64,000 nucleotides of DNA from Flavobacteriales bacterium (GCA_016704485.1 JADJAA010000001.1:1736001-1800000), one strand, 5' to 3'. Positions 7,719 to 17,921 are shown, counted from the stretch's first letter. Made by a program: numbers and translations. The notes: a model not told the origin generated them from the sequence alone.

Positions 7719-8594
7719 ATGGCACATAAAGCAGGATACGTCAACATAATCGGGGAACCCAACACGGGTAAAAGCACCCTGTTGAATGCTCTGCTGGGTG
7801 AGCAGCTCGTGATCGTGAATCCGAAAGCGCAGACCACGCGACACAGGATCCTCGGGATCTTGAACGGGGATGACTATCAGCTTGTATTGAGCGATACTCC
7901 CGGTATTCTGGATCCGCAATACCCTATGCAACAGCGTATGATGGGTGCGGTTGAAGAAGCGCTCGATGATGCCGACCTGCTCGTGATCATGGTCGAGTTG
8001 GGACAACGTCCGGAACGTAGTGAACAATTGCTGAAGCGCGCTAAACGATACACGGGCCCGACCGTTCTGCTTGTGAACAAAGTGGATAAGGGTGATGAAG
8101 ATCAGGTACTGGCTTCCTTGGAACTTTGGCAAGCGCAATTCCCGGAGGCCAAGACTGTCCCGTTGTCTGCTTTGCATGCATTGAACGTAGAGGAGCTCAA
8201 GAATTATTTGATCTCGCAACTGCCGGAACATCCAGCGTATTTTCCGAAGGATGAGCTGAGTGATCGGAATCTACGGTTCTTCATCAGTGAACTGATCAGA
8301 GAAAAAGTGCTTGCCAATTACAAACAGGAGATCCCATACAGTACTGAAGTGGTGGTGAATAGTTATGAGGACCTTCCAGCGCTTGTGAAGATCCAAGCGG
8401 ACATCATCGTAATGCGGGAAACACAGAAAGGCATTATTATCGGTCAAGGAGGAAATGCGTTACGGCGTATGGGGACCCAAGCGCGGATCGCGATCTCCAA
8501 ATACATTGATCGAAAAGTATTCCTTGATCTTAAGGTGAAGGTGGACGCGGATTGGCGTGAAAGCCCTGATAAATTGAACAAATACGGTTATTGA
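7719..8594 (+). CDS. era: GTPase Era (30S ribosome assembly)
   Basis: A 291-residue Era. The ATG at 7719 gives MAHKAGYVNIIGEPNTGKST, the usual Era N-terminus; an earlier in-frame ATG adds 15 unrelated residues. G motifs: GEPNTGKST (G1), DTPGI (G3), NKVD (G4) and SALHALN (G5). The KH domain occupies the C-terminal third with the GxxG loop in IIGQGGNALRRMGTQAR. Era binds 16S rRNA near its 3' end during small-subunit maturation and is associated with the inner membrane. It lies 33 bases before der, so the two GTPases probably share a transcript. Confidence 0.97.
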   Translation: MAHKAGYVNIIGEPNTGKSTLLNALLGEQLVIVNPKAQTTRHRILGILNGDDYQLVLSDTPGILDPQYPMQQRMMGAVEEALDDADLLVIMVELGQRPERSEQLLKRAKRYTGPTVLLVNKVDKGDEDQVLASLELWQAQFPEAKTVPLSALHALNVEELKNYLISQLPEHPAYFPKDELSDRNLRFFISELIREKVLANYKQEIPYSTEVVVNSYEDLPALVKIQADIIVMRETQKGIIIGQGGNALRRMGTQARIAISKYIDRKVFLDLKVKVDADWRESPDKLNKYGY

Positions 8595-8627
8595 TAACGT
8601 TCCGTCGGTATCGGCGGGACTTGGAAC

Positions 8628-9932
8628 ATGGGAAATATCGTCGCAATAGTTGGCAGGCCGAACGTGGGTAAAAGCACGTTCTTCAATCGCCTGATCGAAA
8701 GCAAGGAAGCAATTACTGATAACGTGGCAGGTACTACACGCGATCGCCATTACGGTAAAGCCGAATGGAATGGAGTGGTCTTCAGTGTCATCGATACAGG
8801 TGGATACATCAGTGGTAGTGATGATGTCTTCGAAGCAGAGATCCGCAAGCAAGTGAATTTGGCGATCGAAGAGGCCGATTCCATCATTTTCATGGTGGAT
8901 GTGAAACACGGCGTCACAGGCATGGATACAGCGATCGCTACCATGTTGCGTAAAGTGAAGAAGCCGGTGATATTGGTCGCCAACAAAGTGGATGAGAACA
9001 ACCAACAATACGCTGCTGCTGATTTCTATAGCCTTGGACTTGGCGAAGTATTCACCATGGCATCAACAAGTGGCGCAGGTACCGGTGAGGTCTTGGATGC
9101 AGTTGTAAAAGGATTCACTAAACCTACGGAAGAGGAAGAGGTGGACATCCCTAAATTCGCGATAGTAGGAAAACCCAACGTTGGGAAATCCTCGCTGGTC
9201 AATGCGCTGCTTGGGCGCGAACAGAACATTGTGACACCTGTGGCAGGTACAACACGCGATCCCATCAACACACGGTGGAACGTTTTCGGGCATGATGTGA
9301 TGTTACTCGATACGGCCGGAATACGGAAGAAACAAAAGGTCGACGAGGATATTGAATTCTATAGCGTTATACGCTCGATCCGGGCCATTGAAGAGAGTGA
9401 TGTGTGCTTGCTCATGATCGATGCTCAGGATGGCATACAGCAGCAGGATCTTCATATTCTGGGTATCATCCAAAAGAACGGTAAAGGGTTGGTCGTGTTG
9501 GTGAACAAATGGGATCTGATCAAGAAGGACACCAATACCACGAAGGAATTCGAAGCGGAAGTTAAACACCGCATGCAACCCTTTACGGACGTGCCCGTGC
9601 TGTTCGTAGCTGTAACTGAAAAACAACGTATCTTGAAGGCCATGGAGATCGGCATGCAGGTCTATGAAGATCGTAAAAGGCGCATCTCCACGCGCAAACT
9701 GAATGATCTGATGTTGCCGATCATTGAGCATCAGCCACCGGCGATGTACAAGGGAAAGCAGGTTTCCATCAAATTCGTTAATCAGTTGCCGACGGTGGTT
9801 CCATCGTTCGCATTCTATTGCAATCTACCGCAGTACATAAAACCCAGCTACGAGCGATTCCTGGAGAATCGGTTGCGCGAGAACTATCGTTTTACAGGAG
9901 TGCCGATCCGGTTGTTCTTCCGTAAGAAGTAG
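8628..9932 (+). CDS. der: Double-domain GTPase Der/EngA (50S ribosome assembly)
   Basis: A 434-residue Der with two tandem G domains and a C-terminal KH-like domain, full length. First G domain: GRPNVGKSTFFNRL, DTGGY, NKVD; second: GKPNVGKSSLVNALLG, DTAGIRKKQKVDEDIEFYSV (the Der signature after G3) and NKWDLI. The C-terminal part QVSIKFVNQLPTVVPSFAF and the end TGVPIRLFFRKK are typical. Essential for large-subunit biogenesis in most bacteria. Its position next to era gives a ribosome-assembly GTPase pair. Confidence 0.97.
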   Translation: MGNIVAIVGRPNVGKSTFFNRLIESKEAITDNVAGTTRDRHYGKAEWNGVVFSVIDTGGYISGSDDVFEAEIRKQVNLAIEEADSIIFMVDVKHGVTGMDTAIATMLRKVKKPVILVANKVDENNQQYAAADFYSLGLGEVFTMASTSGAGTGEVLDAVVKGFTKPTEEEEVDIPKFAIVGKPNVGKSSLVNALLGREQNIVTPVAGTTRDPINTRWNVFGHDVMLLDTAGIRKKQKVDEDIEFYSVIRSIRAIEESDVCLLMIDAQDGIQQQDLHILGIIQKNGKGLVVLVNKWDLIKKDTNTTKEFEAEVKHRMQPFTDVPVLFVAVTEKQRILKAMEIGMQVYEDRKRRISTRKLNDLMLPIIEHQPPAMYKGKQVSIKFVNQLPTVVPSFAFYCNLPQYIKPSYERFLENRLRENYRFTGVPIRLFFRKK

Positions 9933-10079
9933 TTCGTTGGTTCCTTATCGTATTGATCGACGTGGGATCCGTTCATGGAGTTAGTGCCCAATACGGATGC
10001 GCACATACAGCACCCTACATTTGGTTGACCGGACTTTCTTGGAGATCGGTATTGACGGATGACATGTGGAGAACGCGTG

Positions 10080-10111
10080 TTGAGCGTGCAATAGATCAAA
10101 ATGTATCTTCG
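10080..10111 (+). promoter_or_regulatory. Candidate promoter
   Basis: TTG (10080-10082), 21 bases, then TATCTTCG (10104-10111), one mismatch from TAnnTTTG, 28 bases before the ATG at 10140. Fits the Bacteroidota promoter shape, but single sites of this kind are weak evidence. Confidence 0.4.
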
Positions 10112-10139
10112 TGTGTTCCTTTGAAATGAATTTAAGTTG

Positions 10140-11233
10140 ATGACCAAGATGAAGCGGACCTTGTTGTTCTCGTTCTCGTTGATCGTTGGAATGATCTCCC
10201 ATGCGCAGATCACCTTGGATCCTTTGGCGGTTGTTGAGGTTTGTCCCGGGGTTTCGTTCGATGTATCGTTCCAAGCCACTGGCGCATTCCTTGCTGGGAA
10301 TAATTTCATTGTTGAGCTTTCGGATGCCACTGGTTCATTCGCAGCACCGTCCGCGATCGGAACGCAATTCGGAACAGGGTCAGCGTTGATCTCATGTAAT
10401 GCTCCTCTTGGCACGGACGGTCCTGGATACTTGGTGCGCGTTCGCAGCACTATGCCCGTCATGCAAAGTGCAGCGAGCAACACAGCACTGGTCTTTCCTA
10501 CGCCTGATACCGGTTATGGTACTTCGGTCTCGATCTGTGGTATTGTGCCTTCAGTAGATTTTGCAACACTTTTGGGTGGGACACCGGATCCAGGCGGAAT
10601 ATGGACCATTGTTCAAGGGACCGGTACGTTGGTCTCACCACCAAGTGGTCTCTATAATGGGGTCAATATGGACCCAATGTCCTGGAGTACACCGTAACCG
10701 AAGGTGGGTGTTCCGCAAGTTCAATAGTGTCTTACAATGCCACTGAGCCACCCAATGCGGGCACCAATGGGACGCTCACGATATGCAGCACCGATACGAC
10801 TGTCATTTTGTTTAACTCCTTAGGTGGAGCACCGGATATAGGCGGAACTTGGGCTTATCCCAGTGGAGGGCCTTCAGGGGTCTATACCTACACCGTTATC
10901 GGACAAGCACCTTGTATGAATGCCTCCAGCACCGTTATTCTTTTCGTCAACCAAGCTCCCAACGCCGGGGTGGATTCTAATTATCCATTCTGCGCTAGTT
11001 TAGGTGTTCAAGACCTATTCACCCAATTAGCAGGGACCCCAGCAGCAGGTGGAACATGGACCTACTTAGGTGCACCGCATCCAGCCATTTACGACCCAGC
11101 AACGGATGCTTCAGGGCCTTATGTATACACGGTTCCAAGTGCAGCCCCATGCGTGAACGCTTCGGTCACCGTTACCGTAACTGAACTTAATTGTGCCGTA
11201 GGTCCGGCTGTGTACAATTACGATACGGAGTAG
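10140..11233 (+). pseudogene. Secreted repeat protein interrupted by a frameshift
   Basis: The first frame starts with a signal peptide (MTKMKRTLLFSFSLIVGMISHAQ) and runs to a stop at 10695-10697. From about 10675 a second frame continues without a break to 11233 and shares the same repeat, so one gene with a one-base loss near 10675 explains both. The predicted junction reads ...NMDPNVLEYTVTEGGCSASS. Modules of about 75-80 residues each carry a GG(T/A)PxxGGxW motif (GGTPDPGGIW, GGAPDIGGTW, AGTPAAGGTW), an aromatic turn, YTY/YTV and a Cys-Ala/Met-Asn-Ala-Ser end. These look like surface Ig-like repeats. The C-terminus lacks any T9SS sorting domain, so the gene also seems truncated. A sequencing error is the alternative to a real mutation. 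Confidence 0.7.
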
Positions 11234-11566
11234 CAGGTCTTACGCTTTTATGAGGCGCTTCTCCATCGGGGCGCACGGACCTTTAAGGATCAATGCCGTT
11301 TCTGCAACTTCGGTCCTAAAATGCCGTTTGGTGCAAATTAAACGATGATATGAACATTTGTTGACCTTGTATCTTATTTATGATCAGGTACTTATGAATT
11401 CAATCCCCCATTTTGGGGATTGATTTAGGGATGCGTGTTTTCGGAGTTTTGTGGTGTGGCAATGGTACTCTCCCGCCACTTGCTCATCATGGCCTGCCAC
11501 TTGCTCGATCCCGCTCGATTCCGCTCTTCCACCGCAGTTGTTTTGCGCTCTCAAAGACAACGGATC
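11234..11566. other. Intergenic region, no gene recognised
   Basis: 333 bases between the broken repeat gene and the choice-of-anchor-L gene. It holds no convincing ORF, RNA gene or strong terminator. The open frame of the downstream gene extends back to 11435, but that part encodes no signal peptide or known domain, so I treat it as leader. Confidence 0.5.
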
Positions 11567-14500
11567 ATGAACCACTACAATCTCCCGGTATTATTCCTTA
11601 CGCTACTTCTCACTTCACAGGGGAATGCTCAATTAGTGATCGATAATTCCCAGACGGCTACTGCACTGGTCCAGAACGTCCTTCTCGGAGGCGGTGTGGC
11701 CGTGAGCAATATCACCTTCAATGGCAATTCGGGGAATGCGGTGTACGAACAACTTTCGGCATTCAACAGTGCTAATGCGAACGTTGGGATCAATAACGGC
11801 GTGTTCATGGCTTCGGGCGGAACGCAAGTAGCGATCGGCCCGAATAATTTCGATAATGCTGAAGCGCCCATAGCATGGAGCACTACCGACCCGGACCTTC
11901 AATCCTTGGCGAATGGTGAAATGATCAATGATGCGGCTGTGCTCGAATTTGACTTCATTCCATCAGGTAGCCAGATCTCATTCAATTTCGTTTTTGCATC
12001 GGAAGAGTACCTCGAGTTCGTTGATCAATTCAATGATGTTTTTGGCTTTTTCTTGAGCGGTCCAGGTATCAACGGGTCGTTTTCCAACGGCGCAGTCAAC
12101 ATTGCACTGATCCCCGGTACATCTACCCCGGTAAGTATCAATACGCTGAATAATTTCGACTATCCGCAGTATTATGTGGATAATGGTGATGGGTTTTCAT
12201 TCCCGTTCAATAGTGATGACTATTACATCCAATTCGATGGACTGACTACTTCCATTGCAGCAACTGCTACTGTGCAATGTGGTCAACAATACCACATCAA
12301 ACTGGCGGTAGGTGATGCACTTGATACCTACTACGATAGCGGGGTTTTTCTGCAAGCCAATGCGTTCAGCAGCCCAACCATGGATGTTTCAGTTACGCCG
12401 GATCTTAACCTTCCTTGCAGCGGGTCTGTTGATATCAGCATTCTTAATGTTACAGGTGGAATTCCTCCATACACCTACGAGTGGAGCTTTGGGGGAAATG
12501 CGATCAGCACCGATCAGACGATCACTGTGGGTCCAGGGCAGAATGGTACCTATACCGCAACGGTGACTGATGGCTGTGGAGGTACTATGCAGGAACAGGT
12601 GATCGTTGGCGCGCCGGTGAGTCCGGCTATCGTTTTGAACCTTACACCCGATCTGAATTTGCCGTGTAGCGGAACAGTGGATATCGCTGTTTTGAACCTA
12701 GCAGGTGGCACTCCTCCGTTGACACAAACGTGGTCATACAATGGATCCGTGGTTGCCAATGGAGCCAGCTACACGGTACCGAACAATGCCCCTGGAACCT
12801 ATACCATGACAGTGAATGACGGCTGCGGAGGATCCATGCAAGGCGATGTGGTCGTAGGGTCACCAGTAAGTCCAGCGATCATTTTGAACCTTACACCCGA
12901 TCTGAATTTGCCGTGCAGCGGAACAGTGGATATCGCTGTTTTGAACCTGACAGGTGGCACTCCTCCGTTCACACAAACGTGGTCATACAATGGATCCGCG
13001 GTCGCAAATGGAGCCAGCTATACGGTGCCGAACAACGCTCCCGGTACTTATACCATGACGGTGAATGACGGGTGTGGTGGATCCATGCAAAGCGATGTGG
13101 TCGTGGGGGCACCAGTGAGTCCTCCGATCAACATGACCTTAACGAGTGATGTGGAGTTGACCTGTGTAGGCAGCGTTGAGTTGGATGTGCTAAGCATCTC
13201 GGGTGGAACACCACCGTTCTCGTACTCATGGAGTTTGAACGGAACCGTCGTTGGTACCACACAGAATATCCAGGTCGAAGCTGCGCAAGCCGGTACCTAT
13301 ACGCTCACCGTGAGTGATGATTGCGGTGGGTCTCAACAAGGAACGGTCATTGTTTCAGTTGCTCCGCCAGCTATACTTGATGTTACCGTGACCGGCGATC
13401 TTTATTTGCCTTGTCAAGGTGAAGTAGATCTAGCTGTACTGTCGGTCACAGGTGGCATCGAACCTTACACATACAGCTGGTCCATGAACGGTTCAGTGGT
13501 TTCTACCGCTGTGAACGTAATCGTGGCGAACGGTGATCAAGGCACCTACCAAGTTACCGTGAATGATGCATGCAGCGCTGTGGAAAATGCGAGCGTTGTG
13601 GTGTCGCCTCCGGATGTTGATCCGATCGAAGTGGTCATTCCAAGCGATGTTACCGTGAACTGCTTCGGTGGTAATGCAACGCTTTTTGCAACATCGATCA
13701 CCGGTGGCGATGGCCAATACTCTTATACATGGTTCGATGCGAGTGGAACGGTGCTCGGGAATGGGTCTACGCTGATCGTGCCAGTGACCGAGGATGCGAC
13801 CTACACCGTAGCCGTGATCGATAATTGTTCCGGTAGTGCGAACGCAAGTGTTACTGTTCACGCACCTGAGCAACTCGGTGTGAACCTTCCGCATACCGTA
13901 TGGGCATGCGAAGCGGGAAGTGCCACGTTGCTCGCGGAACCTACGGGTGGGTCCGGTACCGGGACGTATACATATCTATGGACGCCAAGTAACGAAACAA
14001 CGGATGCGATCATCGTTTATCCACTGGGGGACACTACCTTCACGGTGGTTGTTACGGATGGATGTGGTGCGGTTGTTTCCGATCTAGTGCACGTTCGCGT
14101 GGAGATCCCAGTAGTAACTATCTATACCACCAATATCGAGGGTGATGAATTCGAATTGCATGCAGTATGTGATCCGGACAACGCCTCTTATGCTTGGGAA
14201 TTCAGCTCCGGAGGACCGGCATTCGGTAATCCGGTCGTGAATACGTTCGCCGATCAGGATGAATATTGGGCAACAGTGACCGCTACGACAGCTAATGGTT
14301 GTATGGATGTCGATAGTGTATTCATTACACCAGCTTCACAGATCTTCTTTCCCAATGCATTCACTCCGAACGGCGATGGTATCAATGATGGTTTTGGTCC
14401 GGTTGGTTACAAGGTGGAAAGCTTGACCTACACGATCTTCGATCGCTGGGGTGCTCCTGTGTTCACTGCAAATGCACCTGATCAGAAGTGGGATGGCCGC

Positions 14501-14629
14501 TTCGGCAACGGAGACTTCGCGCCGACCGGGGTTTATATCTATAAATTCATTGCCGCAGGAGAGCGTATCCGCGTCCGTGAAGGGATCGGGTCCGTTACAT
14601 TGCTCGGTCAGGACATCGCCGATAAGTGA
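11567..14629 (+). CDS. Giant secreted adhesin-like protein: choice-of-anchor L, SprB-like repeats, gliding-type C-terminal domain
   Basis: A 1020-residue surface protein. Start at 11567 gives the signal peptide MNHYNLPVLFLTLLLTSQGNAQ. Residues about 25-285 form a choice-of-anchor L domain (VQNVLLGGGVAVSNITFNG, INNGVFMASGG, FNFVFASEEYLEFVDQFND). About seven tandem SprB/PKD-like repeats of roughly 83 residues follow, each with LPCSGTVDIAVLN-like Cys, GG(T/I)PP(Y/F)(T/S)Y.W, GTYT.TV.D.CGG. The last about 90 residues are a gliding-motility-type (type B) sorting domain: FFPNAFTPNGDGINDGF, FDRWGAPVF, WDGRF, PTGVYIYK. Such proteins are exported by T9SS and kept at or released from the cell surface, probably for adhesion. 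Two central repeats are nearly identical in DNA. Confidence 0.9.
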   Translation: MNHYNLPVLFLTLLLTSQGNAQLVIDNSQTATALVQNVLLGGGVAVSNITFNGNSGNAVYEQLSAFNSANANVGINNGVFMASGGTQVAIGPNNFDNAEAPIAWSTTDPDLQSLANGEMINDAAVLEFDFIPSGSQISFNFVFASEEYLEFVDQFNDVFGFFLSGPGINGSFSNGAVNIALIPGTSTPVSINTLNNFDYPQYYVDNGDGFSFPFNSDDYYIQFDGLTTSIAATATVQCGQQYHIKLAVGDALDTYYDSGVFLQANAFSSPTMDVSVTPDLNLPCSGSVDISILNVTGGIPPYTYEWSFGGNAISTDQTITVGPGQNGTYTATVTDGCGGTMQEQVIVGAPVSPAIVLNLTPDLNLPCSGTVDIAVLNLAGGTPPLTQTWSYNGSVVANGASYTVPNNAPGTYTMTVNDGCGGSMQGDVVVGSPVSPAIILNLTPDLNLPCSGTVDIAVLNLTGGTPPFTQTWSYNGSAVANGASYTVPNNAPGTYTMTVNDGCGGSMQSDVVVGAPVSPPINMTLTSDVELTCVGSVELDVLSISGGTPPFSYSWSLNGTVVGTTQNIQVEAAQAGTYTLTVSDDCGGSQQGTVIVSVAPPAILDVTVTGDLYLPCQGEVDLAVLSVTGGIEPYTYSWSMNGSVVSTAVNVIVANGDQGTYQVTVNDACSAVENASVVVSPPDVDPIEVVIPSDVTVNCFGGNATLFATSITGGDGQYSYTWFDASGTVLGNGSTLIVPVTEDATYTVAVIDNCSGSANASVTVHAPEQLGVNLPHTVWACEAGSATLLAEPTGGSGTGTYTYLWTPSNETTDAIIVYPLGDTTFTVVVTDGCGAVVSDLVHVRVEIPVVTIYTTNIEGDEFELHAVCDPDNASYAWEFSSGGPAFGNPVVNTFADQDEYWATVTATTANGCMDVDSVFITPASQIFFPNAFTPNGDGINDGFGPVGYKVESLTYTIFDRWGAPVFTANAPDQKWDGRFGNGDFAPTGVYIYKFIAAGERIRVREGIGSVTLLGQDIADK
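12620..13117 (+). repeat. Two near-identical 249-bp tandem coding repeats
   Basis: 12620-12868 and 12869-13117 each encode an 83-residue SprB-like module starting SPAI(V/I)LNLTPDLNLPCSG. They differ at few positions, much less than the other modules in the gene, indicating recent duplication or gene conversion. Flanking modules are older and diverged. Confidence 0.85.
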
Positions 14630-14703
14630 TCCGTGGAACGGCCTTGATCGGCGCGAGCCAATAAATTCCCGCAACACTGAACTTGTTAAACCGAACATTG
14701 TGG

Positions 14704-14736
14704 TTTTGAATTATTCGTGCAGACTAAATACATTCG
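14704..14736 (+). promoter_or_regulatory. Candidate promoter of the TonB receptor gene
   Basis: TTTTG (14704-14708), exactly 20 bases, then TACATTCG (14729-14736), one mismatch from TAnnTTTG. It lies 73 bases before the receptor ATG and after the stop of the preceding adhesin gene, so the receptor probably has its own transcript. No Fur-like box was recognised. Confidence 0.5.
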
Positions 14737-14809
14737 CCGCCCCACGCAAGTATTCCACCCGCTAGTAGGATGATCCTTGGCCTGGATCGAATAGTAGAAC
14801 TTTTCCCGC

Positions 14810-17266
14810 ATGACATTCTTCAGAACCGGTATACTATTATCCCGGGGCTCCGCATTGAAAGTGTGGATGATCCTGATAAGCATTGTGTTATGTAATGCTA
14901 CGCTCTTTGGTCAAACACAGATCATTACCGTGGCCGAAAAGTCCACTCTCGCTCCGGTTGAAGGTGTTTCATTCAGTTGTGAATTACCTAAGTTGAATTC
15001 AATTTCGAATGCGAAAGGTCAGGTGGACATTGAACCATTCAAAGGTGCGGAGGTGATCGTTATTGAACATGTGAGCTATCGCACGTTGTCGCTCAGCTAT
15101 GATCAGCTTGTGGCGCTGGGCGGTGAATTGCTTTTGGATCGACAAGCGTATACGTTGGAAGAATTCGTTACGAGTGCCAGTCGTTTTGAAGAAAAGAAAC
15201 GAGATGTGCCGGAGAAGATCGATGTGATCCAAGCACGGGAGATCCGTCAATATGAAACGCAGAGCACTGCGGACCTTCTCCAGAACAGCGGCACCGTATT
15301 CGTACAAAAAAGCCAACTTGGCGGCGGAAGCCCGGTGATCCGTGGTTTCGAAGCAAGCAAGATCCTTCTTGTGGTCGATGGCGTTAGAATGAATAATGCG
15401 ATCTACCGCGCTGGTCATTTGCAGGATATCGTTACCATGGATCAGAATGCATTGGAGAAGGTGGAGGTGATCAGCGGTCCGGCTTCAGTTGCATACGGTA
15501 GTGATGCGTTGGGTGGTGTTATCCATTTTACTACACGAACTCCGAAGTTGTTGGGGACTACTGAAGATGCTTTTACAGGTGACGCATTCATGCGTTATTC
15601 TTCTGCAAATACTGAAAAGACCGCACACGCTGGTTTCGAACTGCGCGGAAAGAAACTTGCAAGCTTCACATCAATTACCGCAAGTGACTTCGGTGACCTG
15701 CGGCAAGGTAGCACGCGCAATCCATTCTACGAGGACCATGGTCGCCGGGAATGGTATGTGGAACGTATCAATGGGATCGATTACACCGTGGTGAATGATG
15801 ATAGTAATGTGCAGGTCGGCAGTGGCTATAAGCAACTGGATCTGTTGCAGAAATTCAGACTTGCGGGTGGTATTGGTGTTACGCATGACCTGAACGTGCA
15901 ATACAGTACAAGTACCGATGTGCCTCGATATGATAGACTCACGCAATTGCGGAACGGCGCTCCACGCTATGCGGAATGGTATTATGGTCCGCAGAAACGA
16001 TTCCTCGCATCTTATGCATTGAATATCGAAAAGTCGCGTAGGCTTTTCGATCTTATTCGGATCATACCATCGTTCCAAGCCCTTGAACAAAGCCGTAACA
16101 AACGGAACTATCGCGATGATGATACCGATGCCCAAGTGGAGAAGGTGAATGTATTTGCACTCAATGCCGACCTTGAAAAACGAACCGGCATACATGAAAT
16201 ACGGTATGGCCTAGAGGGAACCTACAATGATGTTAACTCAACAGCGACCAACACCAATACGGTAAATGGTGATGTAACGCCATCACTAACGCGCTACGCG
16301 GATGGAGGCGCCAGTATGAACACAGCCGCCGCTTACATTTCCCATACGATGGAATTGTCACCAAAATGGGTGATCAGCGAAGGGCTGCGTTTCACGAATA
16401 CCGGTTTGGAAGCCACATTCAAGGATACGGCCAACTATGCTTTTCTTGTTGGTAGAACGTCACAGAACAACTCCGCACTCAGCGGCAGGTTGGGCATCAT
16501 GTTCATGCCGGGAAAGGAATGGCGGTTCAGTGTATTGGGTAGCACAGGATTCCGAGCGCCGAATGTGGATGACCTGAGTAAGGTGTTCGATAGCGCTCCG
16601 GGTCTGGTGATCGTGCCAAATACCTCCTTGAAACCTGAGCATACGATGAATCTGGAGGCCACGATCAGCAAGACGATCTCCAGTGTCGTAACGCTCGAAG
16701 GCACAGGATTCGTTACCTGGTTCCGGGATGCACTTACGGTCGGAAATGCACAATTCAACGGGCAGGATAGTATTGTTTATGACGGCGTTACCAGCAAGGT
16801 CGTTACGATGCTGAATGCCGGGAAAGCCCACCTGTGCGGAGGTAGTGGGTCAATGATCATCCAATTCGATCGCGGGTTCGTGCTCCGCAGTTCTGTGAAC
16901 TACACCTATGGTCGTATTGAAACAGATACCACCGATGTTCCATTGGACCATGTCCCACCTGTTTATGGGCGAACATCTTTGGAGTGGAACGTGAAGCGTT
17001 TCAGGATCGAGACCTACGTTCTGTATAATGGATGGAAGCGGTTGAAGGACTACAACGTTAACGGTGAGGACAACTTGAGCAATGCCACAGCCAATGGAAT
17101 GCCTGCGTGGTATACCCTGAATGTTCGAACGGCATTTACCGTGAGCAAGAACATCATGATCCAAGCAGGGTTGGAGAATATCATGGATAACAACTACCGC
17201 ACGTTCTCGAGCAATATCAGCGCACCTGGGCGCAATTTCACGCTGAGCTTAAGAGCAAATTTCTGA
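14810..17266 (+). CDS. TonB-dependent outer-membrane receptor
   Basis: An 818-residue receptor. After a signal region (about 1-35) comes a short carboxypeptidase-regulatory-like domain (about 40-105) common in Bacteroidota receptors. The plug follows (about 120-240): EEKKRDVPEKIDVIQAREI, ADLLQNSGTVFVQKS, GGGSPVIRGFEASKILLVVD, VEVISGPASVAYGSDALGGV. The rest is a 22-strand-type barrel with LSGRLGIMFMPGKEWRF, FRAPNVDDL, LKPEHTMNLE and a terminal Phe (LSLRANF). Sequence style resembles haem/ferric siderophore receptors, but the ligand cannot be assigned. It uses TonB-ExbBD energy across the periplasm. No SusD partner follows, so a glycan SusC role is unlikely. Confidence 0.9.
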   Translation: MTFFRTGILLSRGSALKVWMILISIVLCNATLFGQTQIITVAEKSTLAPVEGVSFSCELPKLNSISNAKGQVDIEPFKGAEVIVIEHVSYRTLSLSYDQLVALGGELLLDRQAYTLEEFVTSASRFEEKKRDVPEKIDVIQAREIRQYETQSTADLLQNSGTVFVQKSQLGGGSPVIRGFEASKILLVVDGVRMNNAIYRAGHLQDIVTMDQNALEKVEVISGPASVAYGSDALGGVIHFTTRTPKLLGTTEDAFTGDAFMRYSSANTEKTAHAGFELRGKKLASFTSITASDFGDLRQGSTRNPFYEDHGRREWYVERINGIDYTVVNDDSNVQVGSGYKQLDLLQKFRLAGGIGVTHDLNVQYSTSTDVPRYDRLTQLRNGAPRYAEWYYGPQKRFLASYALNIEKSRRLFDLIRIIPSFQALEQSRNKRNYRDDDTDAQVEKVNVFALNADLEKRTGIHEIRYGLEGTYNDVNSTATNTNTVNGDVTPSLTRYADGGASMNTAAAYISHTMELSPKWVISEGLRFTNTGLEATFKDTANYAFLVGRTSQNNSALSGRLGIMFMPGKEWRFSVLGSTGFRAPNVDDLSKVFDSAPGLVIVPNTSLKPEHTMNLEATISKTISSVVTLEGTGFVTWFRDALTVGNAQFNGQDSIVYDGVTSKVVTMLNAGKAHLCGGSGSMIIQFDRGFVLRSSVNYTYGRIETDTTDVPLDHVPPVYGRTSLEWNVKRFRIETYVLYNGWKRLKDYNVNGEDNLSNATANGMPAWYTLNVRTAFTVSKNIMIQAGLENIMDNNYRTFSSNISAPGRNFTLSLRANF

Positions 17267-17313
17267 ACCGGAGTGTTGGGTAGGGTCCCTTCTATAACGA
17301 AGTAGTCGGGTTA

Positions 17314-17772
17314 TCACTTCTTCTTGAAAGCCCTCTCATAGAGAGCGATCCAGTCGTCCGCATTCATTTTTTTAACGAGTTCACCTATGAGCTCATAGGG
17401 AATGTGTTCTGGTTTCTTGAATCGGATGCAACTCTTGCCCATATCCGGTTTCCCAGTAACGTATTTCGGATATTCGGTCATGAACCAATTCAACAATTTC
17501 TTGTCCGCATAGATCCCCATATGGTACAGCGCAATGAAATTCTTTTGCGATGCGATGTTCATGAACGGTAACGGTAATTTGGGATCGCAGTGATACCCAC
17601 TGGGGTATTTGCTGTGAGGGACCACGTAACCGATCATGCCATAGCTCATGACCTCAGCGAAGCCTTTCGGTAGGTTCTTCATAATTGTGCTCCTTAACTT
17701 CTTTACAGCAGCTTTCCGCTCCTCAGGCAGTTCATCCATGTAGGCGTCGGGGGTGGTGGCTTTGCTTTGCAT
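17314..17772 (-). CDS. DUF1801 (YdhG-like) protein
   Basis: A 152-residue DUF1801 protein, complete. I start at ATG 17772 (MQSKATTPDAYMDEL); two ATGs further upstream add up to 13 residues. Family features: LPEERKAAVKKLRSTIMKNL, FAEVMSYGMIGYVVPHSKYP, LPFMNIASQKNFIALYHMGIY and CIRFKKPEHIPYELIGELV. It is related to, but not a copy of, the partial DUF1801 gene at the window start. It stands alone on the minus strand between two plus-strand units. Confidence 0.85.
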   Translation of the reverse strand: MQSKATTPDAYMDELPEERKAAVKKLRSTIMKNLPKGFAEVMSYGMIGYVVPHSKYPSGYHCDPKLPLPFMNIASQKNFIALYHMGIYADKKLLNWFMTEYPKYVTGKPDMGKSCIRFKKPEHIPYELIGELVKKMNADDWIALYERAFKKK

Positions 17773-17921
17773 TGTTGTGATCATCAGTCGTGAGTGGACA
17801 GTTTGAGCCAAGCCGTTGGCGGCGAGTCGTGCTCAAGGTTAGAACATTAACCAGTCATTAACAAAATTGAAGGGTCCAACGTACAACGCCGATAATTTGT
17901 GGACATACATTTGCGCCCTCG

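Noticed and set aside
12365..14320. Tandem repeats as a CRISPR array
   Set aside because: The 249-bp units are coding and in frame; no short direct repeats with unique spacers were found anywhere in the window.
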